Part shown: one piece after another, positions 24,839 to 36,900 of the stretch | Position numbering within the stretch: the first letter of the stretch is position 1 | Layout of the letters: the number at the start of each line of letters is the position of its first letter | Source of the DNA: Rhyacophila brunnea | Lineage: Eukaryota > Arthropoda > Insecta > Trichoptera > Rhyacophilidae | Assembly: GCA_022495005.1 (NCBI GenBank) | Contig: JAGYXB010000186.1 | Coordinates: 62,001-126,000, forward strand | Direction of reading: 5' to 3' | DNA: 64,000 nucleotides | The notes under the pieces: generated by a model | What the model was told of the DNA's origin: nothing | Database searches by the model: none | What the model saw: only the letters and a program-made list of their open reading frames with translations | Made by a program: the position numbers and the translations under genes

Positions 24839-24919
24839 TCACTCGGCAGGTGAGCTGTCTTCCTGCAGGTGCTTGATTTCCAAGAGGGTCTCGCTGTCCG
24901 CATCAAACACTTCCTCCAC
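24839..24919 (-). CDS. NCAPD3: NCAPD3 window exon 15, terminal exon with stop
   Basis: Acceptor tttcag before GTGGAGGAA, phase 0. Encodes 26 residues, ending EDSSPAE, then TGA at 24841-24839. The family's long C-terminal tail is not present here. Confidence 0.85.
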   Translation of the reverse strand: MEEVFDADSETLLEIKHLQEDSSPAE

Positions 24920-27900
24920 CTGAAATCAACAATGGACACACATCTTTGAAACTTTTTTACTCGAGGTCTTATGGATTCTTTGTGGTTTTATTGAACTGAC
25001 CTTTTCTCAGGCATACAGTAAAACCTCGTTAATAAGAACACTGATAATTCGAAATTCACTGTAAATAAAAATTTTCGCGAAAAAAAAGTTCTTTCAACAT
25101 TCTTCTTCTTCTTTGACCATATCCGCCCCTCTTGAGCATATGGACACCACGTGGTGCCTCGAAGAAACCCTGTCGCTCGCCAGTCTTCTTGCTTTGTTCC
25201 AGGTCAAACCAGCATCCGCCGTATACACTCTGTAGATTGTATTTAGTGGCCTTCCAGGACGCCGGAATCCGGTCGACTTGAAGAACAGGCAAGCCAGATT
25301 GAAGTTCTCTTCTGGCATCCACAGCACGTGGCCGAGCCAGGTCCAACGTCGCCTCTTCACTTTCAGCGTGATGAGAGGTTGCTTGGTGCGTTCTCTTATC
25401 TCCTCGTTGCTCCTAAAGTCATACCACCACCGCACACCCAGAATTCGTCGCAAACATTTGTTTTCGAAGCTCAGTATACGGTTGCTTTGAGCCTTCGTAA
25501 GGTGCCATGATTCGTTACCGCAAAGCAGCACTGTCAGAATGCAAGCGTCAAATAGGCGGCATTTGGTTGTGACTGAGTACAATCGTAAGTCCCCGACATT
25601 CCGCATCGAGTTGAATGTTGCTCCAGCCATTCCCATTCAGATAGCAAGCGCTTTCTGCAAAATGCCATCTCCCGTGATGTGTACCCCCAGGTACTTGAAG
25701 CAGTCAACTCTCTCGATGTTTTGTCCGTCGCTAATCAGAGGGAAATCTGGATCAGGACAGGTGCTATTACACAAGACGCTGGTTTTCTTCGCGTTGATTT
25801 TCAAAGCAACGCGAGAGGAGTTGTTATGCAACCTGTCGATTATCTCTTGAATGCCCTCGATTGAGTTGTCGAATAGGACAGTGTCATCGGCGTATTCCAG
25901 GTCGCATAGCATCACCGTGGGGGTAACAGGCATGCCTCGGTCGGGTGGTATTGACTTCCGTAGTATGAAGTCAAAGAGAATGATAAAGAGATACGGTGCA
26001 AGGACACAGCCCTGTCTGACTCCGGTCGTGACCCTGAACCATTCCATGACAGTGTCTCCAATTCTGACATAGCATTCGCTATTCTCATACAGGCTTTTGA
26101 TTATGGCAATGATCTTGTGAGGGATCCCGTATGCTCCCAGTATCATCCAGAGGGAAGGGCGGTGCGGACTGTCGAAAACCTTCTCATAATCCACAAAGCA
26201 GCAAGCCATCGGACTGTTCAGCTCATGGCTCTGCTGGAGAAGACATCGAAGGTTGTGGATTTGGTCTGCACACACTCGACCAGGTAGGTTGGTTTTTCCT
26301 GAGGACGTGCATTATTGGATCCCTTATTCTCACCAAGAGGATGTTTGCCAAAATCTTTCCCAGAACACTGAGTAATTCACAGCTTAGAGGGTCACCTTTT
26401 TTATGAAGTGTGATGATTTCACTGTTCACCCAGTCCCTTGGACAGCGCTCTTCTTCCCACACCTTTGTCATCAGATGAAACATAGGGTACAGGATTGCGC
26501 TCAGGCTGTACTTGAGGAATTCAGGATGAATCCCGTCTCCCCCCGGTGCCTTTCCGTTCTGGAGCCTTTTCACAGCCGATTTTATCTCGGTGTGCGTGGG
26601 CGGGCAATCGGAAATGTCGGGTCACTCGGGGAATGTCCAAAAGTAAAACTTCCGCAGATATGTCAACGGGATCCAAAGAGGGTGGGCGGTTCAGCACTCC
26701 GCAGAAATGATTTTTCCAAATCTTCTTGACGCATTCTGCGTTAGACTCTATTGCTCCACTGGCACCACAAATGGCTCCGGGAGTCGGTGGTCGCCTGCCG
26801 CAGACTTCACGGGTGATTCGGAAGAGTTTCTAGGTGTCATTTCTGCTTGCTGTCTCCTCTGCCGCTTCATAAAATTGCGCTTGTCCAACCGCACGGATCG
26901 TTATGACTACCCTGTCTTGGGTCTGGTAGTCAGTCCGGCGGTCCTCGGTTCAGTCGGGGTCTGTCTCCTCGTCTCTCAGGGCTTTCAGCCTGGCTCGTTA
27001 TCCAATTTCAACGCACGTTTCATCATACATCCACTTTGGCTGCTCACTCCTTCTGGTACCAAGGACGGTACGGGCCGACGACACAATCGCACTCTTTATT
27101 AGGCTCCAGTCTGCCTCAATGAGGTCAGATTCAGATTTGTGCCGCTCGTAGATACGATCTACACTATCTCGTACAGCAGTTTCGAAGTCGATCCGAATTC
27201 TGCGGCGTCGGAGCTTCTCAATGTCAATTTGTTCGCGTTTTGGAGGCCTCGCCTGGCGACTGAGTTTTACTCGGATGTTTCCAATGAGTAACTCATGATC
27301 GCTATGGATATCGGCGCCTCTGTAAGTACGCACGTCGAGAAGTTCCTTTCGGTGCTTCAAGCTGTACAAGAAGTGGTCAATCTGCGTCCTAGTGTGTCCA
27401 TCAGGATACGTGAATGTCTTTGTGGGGAAAAACAGTGCCTCCGATGGCGAGCTCGTTCAGGGTGGCGAATTTTATGAGCCGCTCACCATTATCGTTGGTG
27501 TCACCGAGGCCGTGTCGTCCCATCACCGGGTCTGCTCCTACTCTCGCATTATAATCCCCCATTACAATCACGGGGTCTCTTCGGGGGATGGCGGAGACTG
27601 CTGCGTGGATAGAATTGTAGAAGGCATCGTTTATCTGCGCGTCGGCATCCTTAGTGGGGGCGTAGCACTGAAAGATGGTCAAGGAGGTACCAGGCGTCTT
27701 GAAGGAGGCACGTATCAGTCTCTCTGAGATTGGTTCCCATTTCATGAGGCAACGGGCCGCTCTCTTTGACATCGATACTGCCACTCCCTGGTGATGATAT
27801 TGCTCCTGACCTGAGTAGACAATAGAGTAACCCTCAATCAACTTTCTCCCGGCTCCTTTCCAGCGCACTTTGCTCAGCCCTAGGATGTCCACACCGTAGG

Positions 27901-30900
27901 TGTGCATGATGCGTGTGGTGTGCAGGTCCTTTCCGGGGGTGCGCAGGGTGCGAACATTATCTGTCCCAATGCGCATACTCGAGTTGTTAGAGAGGATTAC
28001 TCTACCTGTTTCATTGTCCATTTCTATGCAAGGTCGTCGTTTTACAGAGCCGGTTGTCGTCCGAGGCTGCTGTGAAGGTGTTGTGTTAATCTGTTTCGTT
28101 TAAGGAGGCAAGGTGATTAGCCCAGCGCTCCTGAGGCCTGTGCCACGAGGGCCCCGAGGGTCGGCTCGACCGCGTTTTTCTGTCGGGGATTTCCTTCCCT
28201 TAGCCAGAAGGCCAGTTTTATGGCGCCGGTCACTCGCCCTTGACCCCCTGCTGTTAGCTACAGCTTACGCTGCATTGCCATGAGGTCGCCACGGGGAGGC
28301 CAGCAGATGGGACTTGCTGGCAGTTTGGCATTTCCCAACTTTTGCTATGATCACATCCACTGGCGTCAATGTGTCCACTTGGGGCCGACCAGCCGTTGAC
28401 ACCCACTCCCTTCAACATTATTTTAATATAAAACCATACCTTTAATTCAAAATCAAAATTTAAAATTTTAATATTTTTCCCCCATACATTTCAAATTTCG
28501 TAATTCGATTTTTTTTTCGATTTTCGGTGCCTTGGAATTTGTATTAACGAGGTTTTACTGTGTGTATGTTCATGGAGAGAAATCATAAGTTTAGCACATG
28601 GTTCAAACCACATGTGGTTTCAGTCTATGGATGGCCTTTAGATTTGCAGCAAATTTCAATTCAACCATGCGTGTATTAACGGTGTTTTACTGTATGTGTT
28701 GATGTTAAATAGTGAATATTATAAGTAAAAATTAACACTATACTCGAACAATTTAACCTTGAACATGCGCAGATGCGATTTCTTCTAGTGCATGAATTAT
28801 ACAGGGTGAATTTGATTATTATTAGGGTTTCCATTCCTGATTCCACTTACATCCAGTCTATTGGATCACTTTCTCTCGTTCGAGAGGTCGCGGGGTCTGT
28901 GTCAGTAGGCAACTACTCTTGATTTGGTCTGTTCATCTTCTCGTCCTCTTTGACCCAACCAAATATCACAAGTTTTCCCTATGGGCCCCAATGACCAAAA
29001 TATTTGAGTCCAGAGAAGGCAAAACTCGAATCTGGAGTGTGCTGATTATTGAGTTGTTGGTACTCTCGTATTGAGACCCTCAGCACCACATTTCAGAAGC
29101 GTTTCTGGCTTTCTTTTGCCTTTACAATCAGATTGTAACCATATAAAGCGTTAGTCTTAAAAATATAACTATAGATAATAGATGTCTTGAGATGAAAATA
29201 ATATATCATAAAGAGGCATATAGCTAGCTTGTTTTCTGTAAAATGGGGAATCATCTCACCTCTATCTTGTATTCCCTGAAGAGATCACAGCTGTAGGTGA
29301 TCAGTTCAGGGAGGAGGGCCATCTCAGAAGTTTTCCAGTGGCGGTACACCCGCAACACTATCGGCACCACTGTTTCCGCCACGTTCAATCGCATTTTCTG
29401 GAAACCGAGTCACTTTTAATGCGGACAGCATTCACCTTTGCCGAGTGGAAATTTTAGACATCCAATCAAACATATAATGATAGCGGTCACATGTCGTCCT
29501 CATTCAATTATTACCACTAGACTCATACCAATTTGCTATTTATGAACCTAATGCAATGATTCTACATATTATGATTTTATATTCCTATTGTGTATGTGTG
29601 GCTGTAAAAAGGTACAATCAAGTATGCCCCACCGGGGGGAGGGGCAATTTGAATGTTTTGGGGAGCAATGTGCAAATCGTTATATTTGTTACATTTTTTT
29701 GTGGAAAAACACATTTTCAAAAAAAAAATTTTGATATTGCAACCCTGACTTTTTGAACAATTTGATATTTGAGGGTTACGCCAATTGGCCTGTACAGTGA
29801 CGATATTATAGTAATTCAATCTGTGACTTTACCGATTTCACCAGGACATATCATTTCCTTAATAAAATAACTTAAAACAGATATGTTTATATATGAAGCC
29901 TATGGTGTCTTTCGATTAATGAGGTCATCGTCGGAAGCGTATTGACCTGGGTGAGTTTTAACATACTTCAGTTCCAATCTAAGTGACTGATCAGGTAGCC
30001 AAGGACCAAGTCACAAGGCACTGCTACTGCTATTTAGTTTTAGAAAGAATAATATGTTCCCCGTTGTCTTTCTGATTAAAGTTACTGTCGAATCAGACAA
30101 ATCGACGCGGCTGTCCTTAAATAGATATATGCGAACCTTTGAAATGTTTGTGAGAGCAACCCTGGGGGTGGCGTCGTCGTCTTGGGAACTGGCAGAGATG
30201 GAAGTGGGCGGCCGCGCAGCTTTGCGTACACACACCAAACAGTCCCTCAACACCTCCTGTCCATCCTGACCTGCTCCTGCCTCCACGTTGCTCACAGCTT
30301 CTACTTCGCGACATAGCTTCATCTGTATTCATCAAATAAATATAAATGAAGTGTATAACTAATGCGTGCAAAACATACACCCTTGATGTTAAAGACCACA
30401 AAAGAGATCAATGGACAAAGAAGCAAACAGTACATTGATACCGAAAAATGGTAATGTTGCTTGATGAATGAATATGGCATTAGATCAGAGATAGCGAACC
30501 CATGTCAGTAAGCGACACAGGACCATTTCTGTTTGACACATGGGCAATATTCAATAGTTTAGTAGTTTTTTTATATTTATTTATTTTATCAAAACCTACT
30601 GAAATTTTTAAATTAACCTTATCTGACAACACTGACATCTTTTAAATAATATTTTTTATCAATAATATACCAGTAGCAATATGTTCATGAATACACAAAG
30701 AATGTCATTGCAGAACATACAGTAAAACCTCGTTAGTAAGAACACTGATAATTCGAAATTTTCCTGAAAAAAAAGTCCCTTGAACATTATTTTCATATAA
30801 AACCATATCTTTAATTCGAATTTCGTAATTCGAAATGATTTCAGAGTCCTGGCATATAAAAATATTCAATAAATCATAATAAAGTACAGTATTTCATGAG

Positions 30901-33900
30901 CCTGTCATTGAAAATAGTGAGAATTTTTTTAAAACATCAAAAATCTACTTATTTTATGAAAGTAAGAAAAATAATCTTGACATTTTATAACTTAATTCGG
31001 TAGGCACATCTATGATCGGAAACGAAATTAATGAAAATCAAAAAAAATTTTAATATTTTTCCCCCATACATTTCATATTTCGAATTTTTTTTCAATTTCG
31101 GTCCCATGGAATTCGTATTAACGAGGTTTTACTGTACTTTTAAAAGAATGGAACCAAGGCCTGAACAAAAACGATGCATAAGTGCGAGTGAGAAAGTATT
31201 CGGCAACCTCATAATCTCTGCGACACGCATGTGATGTGGGAGATGGTTTGCTACGGTGTAGCCGCCAAATCTTACCTTATTGCTTAACTAAGCGTCGATA
31301 ACTGTGTTGCTAAAATTGCTATTTTTTGTGTTAAACATAAAGTCAGTGGTAAATATTTTTAGTTAATTAAGTAGAAAAGATGGTTCTGTGTGTTGTATTA
31401 AAATGTGGTAGCCGTACTGATAAGCAAGAAGATGGTATTACGTTTCATAGGTAAGTTGATACATGTTCGTGATAATATATTATTATATATTTTAATATCA
31501 AGTGACCGTGTTTCTTTAAAATAACGTAAATTATGGATATTTTTACCTAATGGTTGCATTTTGACCACTTAAAAATACTATATAACGTAAAAAAATAGAA
31601 AAATATATTTTAATTCTGAGCATCTAGTGCGAGCACTAGCGAAATGGTCTATGGTCTCGAACATTTGAATACGAATGCGTTCGCTCGCCCACAAACCAAA
31701 CACATGGGACGCAGCTTCATTTAGCAATGCAATGGGTGGCGTCTAGATGTATCTATAGTATAAGAATGGAACTCTTTACCAGATACATTCAAATCAATGG
31801 AAAAACCGCAAACCGCTATTTGGCCATTTTTGGGTTTTTGTAAAACATTAGTAAAAGTAAAACATTGCATTGGTAGGCAATGGTTCGACTGAAACATGTC
31901 TTCAAAACACATTATCTTCGAAAAGTCTTCAATTACTCAGTATTAAATTAATGGTAATGTTACCACTATCAAAATATATATATTTAATACTGGTACCTGT
32001 GTGTTGAGACGTTGTATATCCGTCATGTGGGAGAGCATTATGTCGTATATGGCAAGACGTGATGCTCGCTTTTCTTCACCTGTAACAACAATCAGGGTTA
32101 ATGAATGGCATGCCAGTTGGTTACTTTTGGGACTCGACAATGCACAGCCTGGAGATGGTGACCATCTTTGTAGGATTTCAAATTAATTTTTGTAGTATAA
32201 TCATGTAGTACCTATGTGTAGTAATACACTGCGTTGGGCTTATGAATATGCACAAATGAATCGAGTTTGTGTTGCGACACGTCCAAAATTAATAAGAATC
32301 AAATTTTGTAGCAGTTAATAAAAATAATTGGCAGGTGCCGAAAAGATTTATAGTGGTTTTTTTTTTAAACCTACAATTTCAAACATACACACATACCTAC
32401 GTAATAAGAGATATCATAGAACTTATATGTATTGTAGGTTTTTTTTTAAACCTACAAACATACCTACGTAATAGAGATATCATAGAACTTATATGTACTG
32501 TATGTTGGCATGGCTCTCACAAGGGGGGGGGCTGAAGTGGCGAGTTGACCAGCTAAGTGAGATTATCACATATCACAAATTTACTGTGGCGCTACTTTAC
32601 TTCAGATCTGTTAAATATTTTTTAAATGTAATTGTGCGTTGCAATTTTATGTGATTTGGTTGATATACTTAAATGATAATTTCCTTGTAGAATTTGGGAA
32701 TCACTATTGTAGAGTATAACACTGCATTTAACCTTAGCGTTACGTAGGTGAGACTGCCGAAAATCCCGGCCTGGGGACCCACTTCAGGATGGGGCGCCAT
32801 GATGTTAGGTATATTATTATATTATTAAAATATACTGTTCAAAAGAGGAAAACATGGTTGAATTTCCCAGAAAATACGGTGAAATAGTCTGTTCTTATGA
32901 CAGATGTGGCATTACCAGATTTAAAAAAAAAAACATTACAAAATGTTGCATCTTGTGTTGCGACACCATCTCTGTGGGCGATCATTTTTCTGTTAAAGAG
33001 GAATAAAAAAATGCACAATTATAGCACACCTCGCAGGGTGAAAAGCTCTCTTTCCTCATCAGAGACGTTGAACTTGGCATAGGCGGGGTGGTCAGCATAG
33101 CCATTATAGTAGAAGATGGCCTCGACGAAATTGTGGTAGAGGGCAGCGGCATTCTTGCGCACCAAACAACGCAGCACAAAATAGCTGGCCACGTCACGCA
33201 CACGCTCGTCGGGATCACGTAACAGAGATAGATAGTGGAAGAAGAGAGCGCCGCGTAGTCGCAGAAAATCACCCACCAGCAGCTGAGTCACCAGTTGCAC
33301 GGCTGTACGCCGCACTGCTACACTACGACTTCCCAGGCATGCGCACACACCTGACAGCAGGGGCTCCACTATTGATGTAAACCTGCACACACCCAAATAG
33401 CATAATATAATATTCAACACTAATTTTTATTAATTGCTCAGAATGATCAAGACGATGATCGGTGACACAATTGGCGTTGTTACGTTTAAAGGCTAAAAAG
33501 GGGTCGGCCAAAAGATCAAAGATCGATTGATGTTCAAACACGCGCGTTAAGGTGATGTCTCTAGGTAAAGTTGTTATCGAAAAATAGCTAGAAAAGTTTA
33601 TTAATCGGTAAATATATATTGAAAAGTAATGAGAAAAATAAAATAAAAAATTAAAAAGTATCGTGGAGTTCTATATACCAAAAATACGTGTCAAATTCGG
33701 TACATTTATATCGGGTGGCAAGAATGAATGATGTAAGTTTTATTATCAAAATTACGATAAATATGTATGTAAATCTATTACCTAGGGAAACGCTAAACGG
33801 AAATTGGAATTTATTATATCCTTATATCTTTTTTTTCAAATTTAAAAAACATCGATTTAGAGGTTAGAAAGCATGTAATTAAAATCGAAAAATCTCGGTT

Positions 33901-36900
33901 TAGACGCAATTAATCACGAAAAACGGTTAGCGTTTCTGTTAAAAATATTATTTATTAATTTTTACGGGAGTTATTTAAATTTAATCTTGTATTTTTGTAT
34001 ATTAACGAATCGATAGAAATCGAAAACACAATAATTGCCCAAATTGACAATACTCAACCGATGCTTAGCTGTCCGGTGCTGCCACTGTGGAATTATTTCG
34101 AAACAATACCTACGTATACAAAATACACACACATACCACAACATGACGTTGAAAATGAAACTCACACATAGACAAGACAAAATAACATTTTTCTGTCGTT
34201 CATCGTGCAAAAATCAGTTTATGGATAAAACTTCGAGGCGAAATTGCCATATGAATAAAAATAACTTGATAATTAAAATTACAATATTTACTTAATATAC
34301 GTAGGAACCTGCCTATATTCAAAATTTTAAACTGAAAATTATTTGCAATTAGTATTTGCTTAAACAACAACTTTTTAAACTATTATTTCTGTATTTATGA
34401 AAAAAATAATCAAAAAATAAACAACTCGCATTTTGACATATGGTATCATTCGTGCTGGTCGATCGGTCTGGTCGAGTTTATAATAATTAATTTATTATCA
34501 TCTTCTTTATTTGGCTATTATTATTATTAATATTGTTTGAAAACAGGAATGAATTCAGTCATCAGTAACATTTTTGTCAAGTAAGTAAACTTTTCAGTGT
34601 ATAATAATATTATCATACATCAATGACAAACTACGTCACGCAGTTTTGATTGTCAAACGTTCAAAAAATATTTGAAAGAGTTAAATAAACTGTATTTTCA
34701 ATCACCATCATAAGCATTTATCATCAATATACGAGGGTGGGTCAATAATTCCTTAGAAAAAAGCATTAAAACAGTTTTTATTTTTGTATTTTTTATTTAT
34801 TTCTCAACATAATCTCCTTGGAGCTCAAAACACTTGGTTAGACGTTTCTCAATTTTTTTTAAACCGTCAGAAAAATAAGTTTTCGGAAGGTCCTCAAAAT
34901 AAACATTTGTCCGATCGATGACTTCTTCATTTGAAAAAAAACGTTGTCCACTTAGCCATTTTTTTAAGTTTGGGAAAAGGAAAAAGTCACTGGGGGCTAA
35001 ATCTGGCGAATACGGTGGGTGGTCGACCAATTCGAACTTCAATTCTTCAATTTTAGCCATTGATCGTAAACATGTGTGAACACGGGCATTGTCCTGATGA
35101 AAGAGGATTTTTTTCCTTTGCTGTTAACCCTTTTATATTAAAATGTTTAATAACAGCTCTAAACTCAATTTTCTCCATTTTTGTAAACAAGCAAATTTTT
35201 TTTTTAAATGTACGAGAAACACACAACAACCCGACCAATCTGATTGAAACTTCGCAGCATACTGAATCGGTAGTGCCGCTGCATGAAAACAAACCGCTTA
35301 CAGTACTAGTCGCGCCACCTGTCGGCTTTTCTAAGGACTTATTGACCCACCCTCGTATATTATTTTAGGCGAAGACTCATCGTTTTCGTAAAATTATAAA
35401 TACTTTACGTCAGTTTGAGGTTATGTTTATGACAAAGCAATTCGTTATGTTGAATGTTCAGTAGGTACCTATGTAATATAATTTATTTTTAAAATGAGAA
35501 CATAATATTATGTACTTTTGTAATGAAATTGGATTTGAGAGTGTGTACTTTACTGCTTTGTTTTTTGATAATCAAAAGTAAGTGTGACAGAAGAGTGAGA
35601 GAGAGAGGTAGGTACCTACCTATCTTATCTCCATACCAGTAGTAATGCAATTATAGGTACAACAAGTAAACATTGATCTAATATTTTATTTAATATTTTC
35701 AGATGCCTCGGCGATGTGCTGCTACGTGATGAAAATCTAACTATGTACGATAGTTTTTTTAAGAAAAAACCCGGTGCTATCTACATTTCGTTTTCCCATG
35801 GACGGTGACATGAAAAGTGTCGTCAAGCAGCAGTTCCTTCAATATTCGATAACCTGCCATCGTACAGCAGTATAATATACTATTTATTATGTAGGTAGGT
35901 AATGGTTATAGTGGTTAGTTGGTATGGTTAAGGTAAGTGTTTCTAAATAGCGAAGTCATCATTAGAGCATGTTTGTAAAATGCAGGATATTTCTCCTTGT
36001 CCAAATATGTTTTGTAAAACTCTTCCAAACCAACCTGATGGAATTTCTTCTTTAACTGTTCATCGCAACATAGTTTACAATGTTCCATTTATAAATTTCC
36101 TGGTAATAAATTCACGTCTACAGAGAATGGCGTAACAAATGCAGCAAAAAGCACATGGTGTTTTTTTAAATCTTGAGCCAATATCGTATCTCAATTTGCG
36201 AAATTAGCACATCTAGCGGTAGCATTTGATATTATTTTTATTTTCTCACTGCTCCACAGGCCACAAGTTGACACCAAGCGGGCCACATGCGGCCCGTGGC
36301 GATTAATTTAGCTATGGGATAATGGCGATTAGCAATGGCAACATTGGCAATGGAAAATCAATTGTGCTCATGAAACTACACAATGTCCTGTCTACAAAAG
36401 ATTGACAAAAACCAAAAAGTCTATACTACTATTCTATAAATTCTGATCAACCAAGTTAATTCAAAATATTTAATGTCCAATAGTAGTTTATGAAAAAAAA
36501 AAAAATTTTATATTATGAGAATAGATGTGACAGCATATGACAAGAATTTTCTTATAATTTTTTTAGGCTCAGGCACTTTTCTCATTCAACACATTCGCGG
36601 ACACATGTTAGTGATTACACAAAATTTTTGTTTTTTAAATTATCGATTTAAATGTAAGATACGACACTATCTAGTGGAATTTTGTTCGCACTGTGACACA
36701 TAGTATCACGTTCTGTCATATATCGACAAAATATGACATTTAAAGACATCATGTCCACTAATGTGTTAAGATACATGTTTTGATTGCTGACTAGATAATT
36801 ACTTTTTAATTACCATATTTAAATAGCATGCTGATTATATCGAATGGCCACCTAATCGTTACGCGCTAGGCGCGTCTTTAGCGTCCAATGTATTAAAATC

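Larger units (their letters stand above)
25016..28560. mobile_element. Tigger-type MITE interrupted by an RTE-like LINE
   Basis: Starts CAGTAAAACCTCGTTAATAA (preceded by TA) and ends ttaacgaggttttactg. Apart from the LINE it is about 230 bp and is collinear with the intact copy at 30720-31134. Located in NCAPD3 intron 14. Confidence 0.85.
33546..35433. repeat. 1.3-kb interspersed repeat R1, copy A (with mariner inside)
   Basis: Inverted homologue of 57281-58570. Shared landmarks: ggtgatgtctctaggtaaa at one end, tacgtaggaacctgcctata in the middle, cgtcagtttgaggttatg and tttatgacaaa at the other end. Lies in NCAPD3 intron 10. Class unknown; the left boundary is at a TTAA. Confidence 0.85.

Noticed and set aside
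25056..28103. Many plus-strand open frames antisense to the LINE
   Set aside because: They mirror the minus-strand endonuclease and reverse transcriptase and have no features of their own.
33971..34210. Open frame conserved between the two copies of repeat R1 (NVILSCLCVSFIFNVML)
   Set aside because: The second copy stops after about 45 codons and the similarity is explained by repeat homology.
36235..36300. hAT-like terminus gggccacatgcggcccgtgg
   Set aside because: A matching second end and target duplication were not found; noted only as possible.
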